DNA of 64,000 bases. Origin: Taudactylus pleione. Its lineage: Eukaryota; Chordata; Amphibia; Anura; Myobatrachidae. Shown here in pieces: positions 33,496-44,567 of the stretch. Positions within the stretch are counted from its first letter, which is position 1, and every line of letters starts with the position of its first letter. Location: positions 8,313,501-8,377,500 of the forward strand of contig JAUIMM010000088.1 in assembly GCA_031769625.1 (NCBI GenBank), written 5' to 3'. Position numbers and translations under genes: made by a program. The notes below the pieces were generated by a model. That model did no database searches. It worked only from the letters and a program-made list of their open reading frames with translations, and had not been told where the DNA came from.

Positions 33496-35435
33496 AAACA
33501 CAGAAAATAATTTTTTTTTTGCTTTGGACTGGAGTGTACTTTCGGGGGTTACAGCACCCTTAACGGTCAAGCCAGCCGGCCCTTTACTTATGACACAGGC
33601 GCACGCTTGGCACTACTTTGTTGATGCACGTGCTGCTACTGCGCACACAATTCACAAACACAGAAAATAATTTTTTTTTTGGTTTGGACTGGAGTGTACT
33701 TTCGGGGGTTACAGCACCCTTAACGGTCAAGCCAGCCGGCCCTTTACTTATGACACAGGCGCACGCTTGGCACTACTTTGTTGATGCACGTGCGGCTACT
33801 GCGCACACAATTCACAAACACAGAAAATAATTTTTTTTTTGGTTTGGACTGGAGTGTACTTTCGGGGGTTACAGCACCCTTAACGGTCAAGCCAGCCGGC
33901 CCTTTACTTATGACACAGGCGCACGCTTGGCACTACTTTGTTGATGCACGTGCGGCTACTGCGCACACAATTCACAAACACAGAAAATAATTTTTTTTTT
34001 GGTTTGGACTGGAGTGTACTTTCGGGGGTTACAGCACCCTTAACGGTCAAGCCAGCCGGCCCTTTACTTATGACACAGGCGCACGCTTGGCACTACTTTG
34101 TTGATGCACGTGCGGCTACTGCGCACACAATTCACAAACACAGAAAATAATTTTTTTTTTGGTTTGGACTGGAGTGTACTTTGGGGGTTACAGCACCCTT
34201 TAACGGTCAAGCCAGCCGGCCCTTTACTTATGACACAGGCGCACGCTTGGCACTACTTTGTTGATGCACGTGCGGCTACTGCGCACACAATTCACAAACA
34301 CAGAAAATAATTTTTTTTTTGGTTTGGACTGGAGTGTACTTTCGGGGGTTACAGCACCCTTAACGGTCAAGCCAGCCGGCCCTTTACTTATGACACAGGC
34401 GCACGCTTGGCACTACTTTGTTGATGCACGTGCGGCTACTGCGCACACAATTCACAAACACAGAAAATAATTTTTTTTTTGGTTTGGACTGGAGTGTACT
34501 TTCGGGGGTTACAGCACCCTTAACGGTCAAGCCAGCCGGCCCTTTACTTATGACACAGGCGCACGCTTGGCACTACTTTGTTGATGCACGTGCGGCTACT
34601 GCGCACACAATTCACAAACACAGAAAATAATTTTTTTTTTGGTTTGGACTGGAGTGTACTTTGGGGGTTACAGCAGCCTTGAACGGTCAAGCCAGCCGGC
34701 CCTTTACTTATGACACAGGCGCACGCTTGGCACTACTTTGTTGATGCACGTGCGGCTACTGCGCACACAATTCACAAACACAGAAAATTATTTTTTTTTT
34801 GGTTTGGACTGGAGTGTACTTTGGGGGTTACAGCACCCTTTAACGGTCAAGCCAGCCGGCCCTTTACTTATGACACAGGCGCACGCTTGGCACTACTTTG
34901 TTGATGCACGTGCGGCTACTGCGCACACAATTCACAAACACAGAAAATAATTTTTTTTTTGGTTTGGACTGGAGTGTACTTTCGGGGGTTACAGCACCCT
35001 TAACGGTCAAGCCAGCCGGCCCTTTACTTATGACACAGGCGCACGCTTGGCACTACTTTGTTGATGCACGTGCGGCTACTGCGCACACAATTCACAAACA
35101 CAGAAAATAATTTTTTTTTTGGTTTGGACTGGAGTGTACTTTCGGGGGTTACAGCACCCTTAACGGTCAAGCCAGCCGGCCCTTTACTTATGACACAGGC
35201 GCACGCTTGGCATTACTTTGTTGATGCACGTGCGGCTACTGCGCACACAATTCACAAACACAGAAAATAATTTTTTTTTTGGTTTGGACTGGAGTGTACT
35301 TTCGGGGGTTACAGCACCCTTAACGGTCAAGCCAGCCGGCCCTTTACTTATGACACAGGCGCACGCTTGGCACTACTTTGTTGATGCACGTGCGGCTACT
35401 GCGCACACAATTCACAAACACAGAAAATAATTATT
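33496..35435. repeat. Homogeneous tandem array, ~12 x 160 bp
   Basis: Units of exactly 160 bp (GGTTTGGACTGGAGTGTACT, then AGCCAGCCGGCCC, GGCGCACGCTTGGCACTACT and a T10-11 run). They differ at very few positions; three units (starting near 34161, 34641 and 34801) share a TTGGGGGTTACAGCA variant. Each unit holds a 70-codon open frame on plus, which looks incidental. The array lies between the putative promoter and the start of the hAT transposase on minus. Confidence 0.98.
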
Positions 35436-35749
35436 TTTTTAGCACTTGGGGGGAGCACCCCTGATGGACAGAGCACCCCCTGGACAACACTACAGCACCC
35501 CTTTAGGACTGGGACACTGCACAGGACTTTGGAGTGGACACAGCCCCTATGGAGAACTGACTGCACAACACAGTCCAGCCAGCCCCTATGGACTTTGAAG
35601 TAGTGGACACAGCCCCTATTAACAACAGCAGCACAGCACAACACAGCCAGCCCCTATGGACTTTGAAGTAGTGGACAACAGCAGCACTACACTACACTAC
35701 ACTACACAGCCCTAACTCCCACCCTCCCTCTTCACTGTCCACAGCCGAG

Positions 35750-35790
35750 TGAGAAAATGGCGCCGACGCGGGTACCTTATATAGGATCCA
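35750..35790 (-). promoter_or_regulatory. Putative core promoter of the hAT transposase
   Basis: Minus strand reads CCTATATAAGG (35774-35784), a good TATA box, followed ~20 bp downstream by GGCGCCATTTTC, a YY1/initiator-like motif. The distance to the transposase ATG is ~2.3 kb, filled by the 160-bp array; an intron or a long 5' UTR would be needed. Confidence 0.5.
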
Positions 35791-36716
35791 AAACCCGCGA
35801 GACTCGGAAGGCGGGATGATGACGTTTTGCCTCGATTTCAGATCCGAGTCAGGCGGGAAAAGTCGAGCCTGACTCGGATCGGACTCGGATCGGGGGGGCT
35901 CGGGGGGGTTCGGATTTCAGAAATCCGAACCCGCTCACCCCTACTACAGACAGTTGTAGACTTGTTTAATGTTTTTCATGTTTGCTGTCTAGTTTCTAAT
36001 TTTTTTATTTCAGGCCTGCTTTTTTGTCAATCATGTGTATCCTGCACTTAACAGGCCTGGGAAGAGCTCAGGGCAATGTGTGGCCTTTACCTGAGCTACA
36101 TGTATGTATGGGGGTGTATGTAATGTAAAATGTACACACATTACTTCTATTTGCAGAATTTGTCTACAGAGCCAAAGAAGAAGTTATGTCTTGTTTCCTA
36201 CTTTTGAAGTAATTCATGTGTATCGTGCACTTACAGTAACAGGCCTGTCTAGAGCTTTTGGCTCTGTGTGGCCGCTATATTACCACATCTACATATGTGT
36301 TTTTACTATCAGTGTCGGTTCAAAAGGTGGGGCTGCAGCACAGTTCTAATAGTTGGGGTGCCTCCCCTATAATAATTAGACTGCCTGATAGCACACCCTC
36401 TTGACCAGCCACTGATACTGTAGTTATACTATTTTTTGCATTTCTGGATACACATTTCAATTGTTGATTGCATAAAGGTTATGTTTTTAAAGGCTTATGC
36501 TTGTTTAGGTCCAAAAGTAAATGAAGCACTTTAAACGTAAACATGTTATATTGAAGGTATTACATGTGAGGTAACATGTACATAACATTAGCATAAAAAA
36601 TAAAACAAAACTTGTTTGCAACAGAACCCTTGTTTCCTCTACTGTGTCATAGTAGGTAAGTTACCAGTGAGGGTGTTGCGGATGACCTCGGCACTGGCAC
36701 TGGTTGTCTCACCCTC

Positions 36717-38950
36717 TTAGGCTGCAGCTTCTACCGGAGACTCAGACAGGTCACAGTCCACAACATTCCATTCTGGTAAAAAGTGTTCTTTGTTGAGCTT
36801 GCAGACGTTATGCAGAATGCAGTGAGCAGCAACCACATCCGGTACCAGGGTGAGGACAATGTCATTGCGCTTAAGTAGACACCTCCAACGCCCCTTCAGT
36901 CTACCAAAGGCGTTTTCCACCACCATCCTGGCCGAGCTGAGTGTGTGGCTGAACAGAACTTGTTCCGGAGACAGTGGGAGATGTTGTGTGAAGCCCTTGA
37001 TGAGCCATCGCCTCAAAGGGTCCGCAGCATCTCCAATAATGTGTATCGGGATCTCCACCCCATCTACAAATTTGGATTTCTGTAAAGGATAAAAAAAAAC
37101 CTTTAAATATAGTATAGGTGGCAATCTGTATATCACACCTGGCCAACCTGTGGCTCTCCAGCTGTTGTCAAACTACACACCTCAGTGTGCCTTGACATAG
37201 TTTAAGCTTTACCTAATTTGAAAACTGTGGTAGGGCAGGCTGGGATGTGTAGTTGCTGGAGAGCCACAGGTTGCACAGGCCTGCACTATATGGTGCTGGT
37301 GAATATGTGTGCTCAAGGGTGCTTTCTATAGTGCACACATTGGCCCTCATTCAGAGGCACTCGCAAAATGCAAGCGCTCGTTCTGAATGTGGGCGGCCGC
37401 TTGGGTTTTGAAGTGCGGCCTCCTGGTCGCTAGCTAAGCTGTAGGTTACCACCCACAGCTTTAGCGACCAACCAGGTTGATGGTCGCAATGGTCAAGACC
37501 ATCGCAACCATCGGGGCTTGCGACAAGACCCTAAGGTTGGGTCTTGGCAACCGCAAGCCCCAGGGAGCTTCCTGCTCTGATCGAGCAGGAAGCTCCCCAC
37601 TGACATCACTGCTGATGTCAGTGCGGCCGCCCACAAAATGGCAAGCGTTCCTTAAAGAACGCCTCCATTTGTGAAACCCCCCCCCGCCACGCCTACAAAA
37701 CAGGGCAAGCTGTTGATCAACATCGACAGCCGCTCCTTTTGTAGTGAGCTCCGGAGCAAGAGAATTTCTCTCTCACTCCAAGGCTTACGCACACGCAGTG
37801 CGGCCACTGCACGTGCGCAGGGCCTAAACATCGACCCGCTTGCGAGCTCTCAGCGCTTGCGAGCGGGTCCGAATGAGGTCCATATTCTTCATCAAGGGCA
37901 TGAGAATATTTAGGACATTCACAACAGTTACAACAATGTAGCTTACAATGTAGTTCCCATATAGCATGGTGGCCCTATGCATAGAGGGATTTTAGCTAAT
38001 AACTGGTGGCCCTCCAGATGTTGTGAAACCACACATCCCAACATGATCTGCCACAGTTGCAGCACTCCCTAATCTAAAATTTGTGGCAGGTTATGCTGGG
38101 ATATAGGGAAACCCTGTACTTAAATTGAAATATATTGCATTATGATTTTGGTATAAAAAACACAAAAAAACAAAAGAGATCAATTTACCTCTCTAGGGAA
38201 CAACCATCCATCTTGCATCTCCTCCGCAATCTGGAACAAGTCAGAATTGGCAAGTTCCTGTGAGTCATGAGCACGCCCAGGCCAGCCGATTAAAACATCT
38301 ATGAAACTAAACAGTAAACATATTAGCTGTGTTTAACAATACACATTATGGGCCCAGCATATTTCTCACTTTAGAACATAACATACAACTTACCAATACT
38401 TATGATCCACTACAGCCTGCAGGATGATGGAGTGCCAGCCTTTACGGTTGTGGTAATCCGCTGGGTTCTCTGTAGGGGCAATAATGGGTATGTTGGTCCC
38501 ATCTATGGCCCCACCACACTGGGGATATCCACATTGCAGGAAAGCTTTTATAGTTTGATCAAGCCTATCACCTTGTGGTAAGGAAATTAAGTGGTGGTAA
38601 AGGGCCTCCAACAATGCATGTGTCACTTCCCACACTAGCATACACACCATTGAAATGCCAACACCAAACAAACAGGAGACTGTATGGTATTCCCCTGGGG
38701 TTGCGTACCACCACAACACAATCCCCAGTCTCCTGTATGGCTCGATGGTCTTGCGGTAGTTGGTGCTTCCCCTCGTGAATGCTGGGGTGACAAGTTCCAG
38801 CAGGTAGTTGAAGGTACCACGCGACATACGAAAGTCCACCATTCACTGCTCTGGCGCAAAAGCTTCCACAGACGCCCAGAAAGCTTCTCCATGCCTGCGG
38901 TCTCTGGCCCACAATGAGTGATTTGTTGCACTGGTAAACCTCAGTGTGGA
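36717..38950 (-). pseudogene. Harbinger DDE transposase gene, three coding blocks
   Basis: Nuclease of the Harbinger element (HARBI1-like, DDE_Tnp_4 type). Block 1, 38390-38950: an MSTLRF start region, then an in-frame TGA at ~38843 directly before MVDFRMSRGTFNYLLEL, and the first catalytic Asp in GGAIDGTN; ends at a GTAAGT donor near 38389. Block 2, 38189-38307: preceded by a TTTAG acceptor and followed by a GTAAAT donor, with the second Asp region in GWPGRAHDSQ. Block 3, 36717-37080: after a TTTACAG acceptor, with IIGDAADPL and the catalytic Glu in VVENAFGRLKGRWRC. The second intron has taken in the MITE 37342-37881. The only visible lesion is the TGA. No frameshift lies in the conserved core, so the gene is recently lost or the stop lies outside the true start. 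Confidence 0.85.
37342..37881. mobile_element. Harbinger-type MITE in the transposase intron
   Basis: Starts GGCCCTCATTCAGAGG and ends GGGTCCGAATGAGGTCC. Flanks ATT and ATA do not match fully. Same family as 5707-6057 and 41061-41574. Confidence 0.85.
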
Positions 38951-39109
38951 CATAATGTTGGCTAAAATTAGGGCTCTCCTCCTCCGCAAATACCTTGTTA
39001 AGGCTCAGCACTAGCAACGGGGAATAGTCCTGCAAAGCCTTGAGGGCTGGAATATCTTGGCTGGATGCGGCCGTGTAGTTGCCTTGAGGCCTGGAGGTGT
39101 TAGGACAGA

Positions 39110-39370
39110 ATGTGAGCCAGTAAGTTGTGATGAGGCCTTTGGGCTTGTAGCAGCCTCTGGGCTGGTTGAGGCCTGTGGGCCAATAAGCTATGATGCAGCC
39201 TTTGGGCCAGTCTCAGCCTCTGGGCTGGTTGAGGCTTGTGGGCCAATAAGTTGTGATGCGGCCTTTGGGCCAGTCTCACCCTCTGGGCTGGTTGAGGCCT
39301 GTGGGCCAATAAGTTGTGATGCGGCCTTTGGGCCAGTAGCAGCCTCTGAGCTGAGTTGCTGCCTTGGCAG
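39110..39370. repeat. 63-bp tandem repeat in the Harbinger 5' region of transposase
   Basis: About four units such as GAGGCCTGTGGGCCAATAAG...GGCCTTTGGGCCAGTCTCAG; period 63 bp, so the plus strand stays open (21-residue peptide repeat). It lies just upstream of the transposase coding blocks on minus. Further degenerate GGATGACAC-type repeats continue to ~39830. Confidence 0.85.
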
Positions 39371-40820
39371 GATGTGGCCCCTGGGCCGAGATACAGTCAC
39401 TAAGAAGTGTATCGTGGCCCCTGGGCCGAGATACAGTCACTAAGGAGTGTAGCAGCCTTTGGGCTGAGTGGCAGCCTTGAGGGCTGAAAGACTTGGGTGG
39501 AAGATGCTGAAGTGGTGTCGCCAGGATGACACCAGCGGTAGAGCATAAACTTGCATACACAGGACACTGAGGTGCACTTAATGCCGCCGAGATGACACCA
39601 GTGGTTGTAAACAGGATTGCGTACTCTGATGAGTGGCCTGTGCCACCGGGTTGACATGAGCCGCAGGATGCTGGGTTGCGCACTCTGGACTCTGAGTGCG
39701 GTCTATGCTACCTGGATGACACAAATGGCAAGGCAGGAATGTCGCTCGTGCTGCCAAGATTATACAAACAGCAGGTGGTGCAAGTGCGGACCGTTCCGCC
39801 TAGATGACACAAATGGCAGGAACAATGGAGCTGGCTTGACACGACTGTGAACAGGAGACCAAACGACAACCGGAAACATGTGAAACTCTATCACCGCCAT
39901 GGAGTGTAGGGTTGGCTGGAATTTAACAGAAACAGGCCCAATTAGAGCAAGCCTCCCTTAATGACAGACTAATGTGCACCTGGGCTGTGCACAGACAGGA
40001 AAATCAATTAGTGTGCACCTGGTACTGCACACAGACAGGCAGTAATTAGTGCAGTGCCTTAGTAGCAACTAAGGCTGGAAACTGCAAACAATATGATCTG
40101 CTTAACTGCAGATCCGAACATACCTGCGTCGAATAGAAGCCCTCTCCACCAGAAATTGCTCCCTTCTCCTCCTGGCATAAGACTATGCCAGGTAGCACAG
40201 TGTAAGAACCTGCATCAGGCTTTCATTTGCTGTGTAAAACAGCAAAAAACAGCAATAACTGTGGAGAACTGGGCTACTGTGTAGTAACTCGTCAGCCATG
40301 GTTAATGCAATGCAGTGAGCAGTCACTACCCACTTTTCATGACCTCATCTCTGTGTGCCATAAAAGCAGTCCTTTTTTTATGACATGCAGTATATTGCAG
40401 AGCAGACCTGGGTTTTGTGTGAAAGGGGTCAACCCGGGAATTTCCCGGGTCTAATGTGATGTGTGAAAGGGGGTTAGGAGCAATTCCCCAGTCCTTCCCG
40501 GGTTGAAAGATATGGTAAAAACTCTGTTTTTTGGGATTTTCCTGTCTGAAAGTGGTATCAGGCTCCTCAACTTATTTGTTTGGCTCTGTCTGTCAACTGT
40601 TGTCTGTGAAAAGACATAAACATATACCTGTTTTGGTGAAGAATGTTTGGGAATATCTTGAGCATTTCTCTAAGAAGCAGAAGTGCAAAATTAAATCTAA
40701 TCTAAGAATTATTATCATAGCTTTTAATCAGTATAATCAGGTGACTCAGCAGGCTGGCATTGAACTATCTTTTTATGGAAGTGAAAGTTGAAAGTTTTCA
40801 GAAGCATAAGTTACATGAAT

Positions 40821-41680
40821 GGGCAACACAAACGGTGTAATGGTTAGCAATACTGCCTCACAGCACTGAGGTTGTGGGTTTGATTCCTACTAAGACCCTA
40901 ACTGTGCGGAGTTTGTATATTCTCCCTGTGCTTACGTGGGTTTCCTCCTGGTACTTTGGTTTCCTCCCACACTCTAAAAATATACTGGTAGGTTAATTGG
41001 GTCCCAACAAAATAAATTAACCCTAATGTGTAAGTGTGTGTGCATGTAGTAGGGAACTTAGGGCCTGATTCAGAGCCGCTTGCTGTTTGCATCAGGGAGG
41101 GGATTTATTTATTTATTTTTTTCTCCTGCCCGCTCGCTAAGCTGTGGGTGCCCACCCACAGCTTGTGCGAGCGGGCTGGAGATGGTCGCGATTATGGCGA
41201 CCACCGGGCTTGCAAGGAGATCCTGTGGTAGACACTCAGCTCTCGCAAGCCCGAGTGGACTCCCTGCTCTAATAGAGCAGGAAATCCACTATTGACATCA
41301 TGAGTGATGTCAGTAGGGCTGCCCACAAATGCCAGGCTTTCCTAAGGGAACGCCTGCGTTTGTGCAGCCACCCCCCCTCCCCGTCTACAAAACGGGGCGA
41401 GCTGTCAATCAACATCGACAGCCGCTCCGTCTTGTAGCGAGTCCCATAGCGACGGAGCTGCCGTCGCTGGACGGGTCTCGCACATGCGCACGCCGGATGC
41501 GGCGCATGCGCAGAGGCGGACCATCGACCTGCTTGCAAGCGCTGTGCACTTGCGAGTGGGTCTGAATCAGCCCCTTAGAGTGTAAGCTCCACTGGGGCAG
41601 GGAATGATGTGAATGGACAAATATTCTCTGTAAAGCACTGCGCGTGCGATATATAAATAACTGGTAATAGTAATAATATC
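40821..41680 (+). mobile_element. V-SINE-type SINE, interrupted by a MITE
   Basis: tRNA-like head from 40821 (GGGCAACACAAACGGTGTAA, B box GTGGGTTTGATTCC), central domain, then the MITE 41061-41574, then the 3' part from 41578 (GTGTAAGCTCCACTGGGGCA) to a TAAATAACTGGTAATA tail. It lies ~260 bp outside the right end of the Harbinger element. Confidence 0.9.
41061..41574. mobile_element. Harbinger-type MITE with TTA TSD, inside the SINE
   Basis: Starts GGGCCTGATTCAGAGCCGCT and ends GTGGGTCTGAATCAGCCCC; TTA at 41058-41060 and 41575-41577. The SINE reads continuously once the MITE and one TTA are removed. Confidence 0.95.
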
Positions 41681-42002
41681 TACAGAAGTTTAAATTTGCT
41701 CTAAAGAATAAGAAGAAAGAAAAGCTGTTTTATGCAAGAGAGGCAAAAAAAAAATTGGGAACATTGTTACAATAGTGATAGATAATTTAGATAAAATATA
41801 ACTTTTAATTATTGAAGATAGTACAATAATTAAAATCCCTCATTGTTTTATGCATGTCCTCTTATACTTGGGCGAAAATATTTATTAATTCACAAATCCC
41901 CTCTGGGTTCTTTGGGAAATGAAGCAGATATAAGGAATATCATAGAAAATTATTTGCAGGCCAGAACCGCATAGAAAATAATATGGTTCCAAAAAATTCT
42001 GA

Positions 42003-42431
42003 AATCACACCAGTGGCGTATCTATAATGGGTGCAGTGTGTGCGGGGCACACGAGTCCCCGGGTCCAGGGGGGCCTTGCACCGCACACCCTGCACCCAAT
42101 TTAGTTTAAACTTACCTGTCCGTGGTCATGCGTCAGGTGTCAGCGCTGCTGAGAACACCAGAACATGTCCGCCGCAGCCATTTTTCCGGTGTTTTGCGCA
42201 TGCACAGTAGACTCCGGGCACACTCTAGTGGTCAGAGTCTACTGTGCATGCACAGAATGCCGGAAAAATGGCCGCCGCGGCCTGGAGTCTACTAGTGCCC
42301 GGAGTCTACTAATGCTCCGGTGGCTGGCCAGCTGCGTCAGTCGGCTGCCGGCCACCGGGGAAAGAGGAGGGGGCCCCACATGGGAAGTGCACACAGGCCC
42401 CCTCCTCTCTTAAGACGCCCCTGAATCACAC
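42003..42431. mobile_element. hAT MITE (CAGTGGCGTATCTA family)
   Basis: Element 42011-42423 from CAGTGGCGTATCTATAATGG to AAGACGCCCCTG; exact 8-bp TSD AATCACAC at 42003-42010 and 42424-42431. The interior carries an inverted GCCGGAGTCTACT-type block, so the core also folds. Confidence 0.95.
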
Positions 42432-42485
42432 TCTTGGTAGCAGTATCCTATATTAAATAAAGGTGCAGTCAATGTCAGCCCTATA

Positions 42486-42773
42486 GTCAGACACAGGGCC
42501 GTAACTAGGGTAGTGCGACCAGTGCCATGGCACAGATCACTGCAGGGCAAGGGGCGCTGTTTTGGGCCTTTAATTTTTCCTGTTTATTATAATTCTCACT
42601 TGTAGTTTCCTCTTCTTTTATCCCCAGCATCTCCTGGCCTCCCCTATCTCTTCCCTGGCCCTTTATCAGATGCACTATCTTATGTCCCTATTAGAAAATT
42701 GGGGGGAGGGGGGGCGCCAATGCTATTTCTGGCACAGGGCACCAAAAAGTCTAGTTACGGCTCTGGTCAGACA
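42486..42773. mobile_element. hAT MITE (CAGGGCCGTAACTAG family)
   Basis: Element 42494-42765, CAGGGCCGTAACTAGGG to CTAGTTACGGCTCTG; exact TSD GTCAGACA at 42486-42493 and 42766-42773. Inverted relative of 19001-19277. Confidence 0.95.
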
Positions 42774-42840
42774 ATCTATAAATTACCTTAGTGAGGGTAA
42801 TAGTTTATAACATGAATTAGCACATACACTAAGCAAGTTA

Positions 42841-44295
42841 GATGATTCAGAGTTGTACGCTAATCCTATCGCGACTGCGAATTTTTAAGCAGCTGGTATT
42901 TGAATATATACAATGTTGCAGCAGGGACGTTTCTAGAGAGGAGGGGGCCCGTGTGCAGTCTCCGAGCTGAGCTGTGCGCGGCCAGCGCCGGAGTTATAGA
43001 CTCTGGGCACTAGAGTGTGCCCAGAGTCTATAGTGTATGCACAGGTCACCTGGAAAATACGGCCATTTTCCAGTCGTTTTACAGTGCCGGACCCCCGCGC
43101 CGACGTGGTACTCTGGAGAGCTAAGTAATATTATGGGTGCATGGTGTGCGGTGCGGGGCACCCCTGGACCCAGGGGCCTGTGTTCCCCGTACACCCTGCA
43201 CCCATTATAGATACGCCCCTGTGTTGCAGCCGCCGGGATATGTATTAAGGTGCCTGCCTGCGGCTTTGCAAATCCAAGGATCTGCATAAAATGTTGCAGC
43301 ATCTGCCTATAAAGACGCAGCATCGGTTGCAGATCATTAAATGATCACAGTCTTGAGTAAGCCTATGGTCCCGCAGAATGGCCACAAGTGAAGCTGCATA
43401 CATAGATGCAGTCGTAGGATCCGAAACACCTATGAAACCGTTGCGACACACCAGCATTTTTCTCACCCACAAACGGTCCCTATCTGTCAATCACTATTAA
43501 TAAAACATAAAATATTTGAGATTTTTTCTATTTTAGCCAACTTCTGCAGAATATGGATGATAATAACTCTCTTACATACAGTATATACTTGTCAACTTTT
43601 AACTGGGAGATGCCAGAGGAGAATACTCCGGTGGGGAGTTGCGGGTGTGTGACACAATTAATGGCGGTATCTAGCCCCTGCTCCCGCTGTACAATGTTGT
43701 GAGGGTATGTGGCCACAAAGACACAATCCTCCGTAAAATAGTCAGATCTGGAAGACTTATCTACTGTTTCAGGAAAGCTCCCGGAAATTCCACATTCCAG
43801 CAGACTGCGATTACACACACAATTGGGCAATTGTTGCGTTTTGCACATGCGTATGCATCACAGTGTGTGAATACTCCACTGTGATCGGGACTGCGATAGC
43901 AGTGACTACGCAGACCCACCACAGAGTGATTGACAGGAAGTACCGTTTTGGGGTGGTTACGAGGGGGTGGTTGACAAAACGCAGGCGTGCCAGTGCGTTT
44001 GAACGCCATTGCAGGGGCGTGCATAAATTAGCCACTGCGATGCCATACACAGCTTGCATGCTCACTGCATGCGACGAAGGTAGCAATTTTTGAGTAAGGT
44101 CAGACCTCGGGCAAGTGTGTGTGAGGCTGCTGCAATTGTACTCAATGTTACCGATGGTTTCGCAGTCTTGCTGAGTATTATGCATGTGTGTAAGGTAAGG
44201 CGGTTAGGCTGCGTATGGCATAGTGATTGCAGCATATCTTCGCAGTGAGACTGCGTGCTAGTGCCATCGCCGCTGCGATCCTACTGCATCAGGTC
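42841..44295. mobile_element. Harbinger-like element with TTA TSD, carrying a nested hAT MITE
   Basis: Starts GATGATTCAGAG and ends CTACTGCATCAGGTC; TTA at 42838-42840 and 44296-44298. Inverted ends are imperfect. Rich in GCAGTCGC/GCGACTGC-like blocks through 43250-44280. Net length without the nested MITE and its TSD is about 1.15 kb. Open frames inside (for example 43528-43848) have no family resemblance. Confidence 0.7.
42914..43229. mobile_element. hAT MITE nested in a Harbinger-like element
   Basis: Element 42922-43221, CAGGGACGTTTCTAGAG to ATAGATACGCCCCTG; exact TSD TGTTGCAG at 42914-42921 and 43222-43229. Third member of the family at 2268 and 42011. Confidence 0.95.
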
Positions 44296-44567
44296 TTAGG
44301 TGCATATACAGACACAAGCATCTTGAGTTTTAGGTTTTGTGGCCATTTTCATAGAAATAATAAAAAGGTAAAACACACATTCTGAAATATCATAATCTGG
44401 GTCTGACATTTGGCAGGCATCAAACCTGCTGTTCATTTATTTCATTTGATCAAATATTGTTTTATTCTTTAAACTTCTTCATCTTCTACATTAAGTACAA
44501 ATATGTTCCTTCTTTTGGAATCACTGGTGACAGCAGCTACCAATACTGTTGAATGGAATCGGTATGA

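Larger units (their letters stand above)
29750..35951. mobile_element. hAT element 2, autonomous-type, 6.2 kb
   Basis: Element 29758-35943 begins TAGGGGTGTGCACCGG and ends CCCGCTCACCCCTA, flanked by CTACAGAC at 29750-29757 and 35944-35951 (exact 8-bp TSD). It encodes an uninterrupted transposase on minus (30367-33459), a 12-copy 160-bp array upstream of it (33496-35435) and a TATA-containing GC-rich block near its right end. It inserted 14 bp downstream of the hAT 1 insertion. Confidence 0.96.
23136..35959 (+). pseudogene. Harbinger Myb/SANT-like protein gene, split by transposons
   Basis: The partner protein of Harbinger transposase; in studied Harbinger elements it binds DNA and helps nuclear import of the transposase. 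First part 23136-23564: W-K-E-E-E-I-type trihelix/SANT start (WKEEEIRELLAIRGEEEI), a GTVKDAIVYTNIAKIL block, and KVHDHNRR. One in-frame TGA at 23319-23321 splits it. An intron then holds the MITE 23634-24452. The last exon (coding from about 24770) has a TRILINQLRDSDAEFQAQED block and an FFDNERELQ block, the conserved C-terminal helix, then low-complexity repeats with a HGTVH core. Two hAT elements interrupt the final codons. Dropping both inserts and one TSD copy each keeps the frame, which then ends at TAG 35957-35959. Splice sites were not resolved. Confidence 0.8.
22854..40557. mobile_element. PIF/Harbinger element with five nested insertions
   Basis: Ends are TACCCCTGTCAGACA (left) and the complement of TACCACTTTCAGACA (right), each next to TCA (22851-22853, 40558-40560), a 3-bp TSD. 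Both subterminal regions are rich in CCCGGG/CCTGGG blocks. It holds the two genes expected of an autonomous Harbinger, convergent: a Myb/SANT-like protein (plus) and a DDE transposase (minus). Subtracting the MITE 23634-24452, hAT 25398-29735 (with its nested hAT), hAT 29758-35943 and MITE 37342-37881, each with its TSD, leaves about 5.8 kb. Confidence 0.85.

Noticed and set aside
33618..35430. Series of identical 70-aa open frames every 160 bp
   Set aside because: They are one chance frame repeated by the tandem array in hAT 2. No initiation context or conservation independent of the DNA repeat.
33496..35435. CRISPR-like regular array
   Set aside because: The units are contiguous 160-bp direct repeats without variable spacers, in a eukaryotic transposon. 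The 49-bp array at 54155 was rejected for the same reason.
39057..39443. 128-aa protein with 21-residue repeats
   Set aside because: Explained by the 63-bp tandem repeat in Harbinger DNA; the opposite strand is equally open. Kept only as a repeat.
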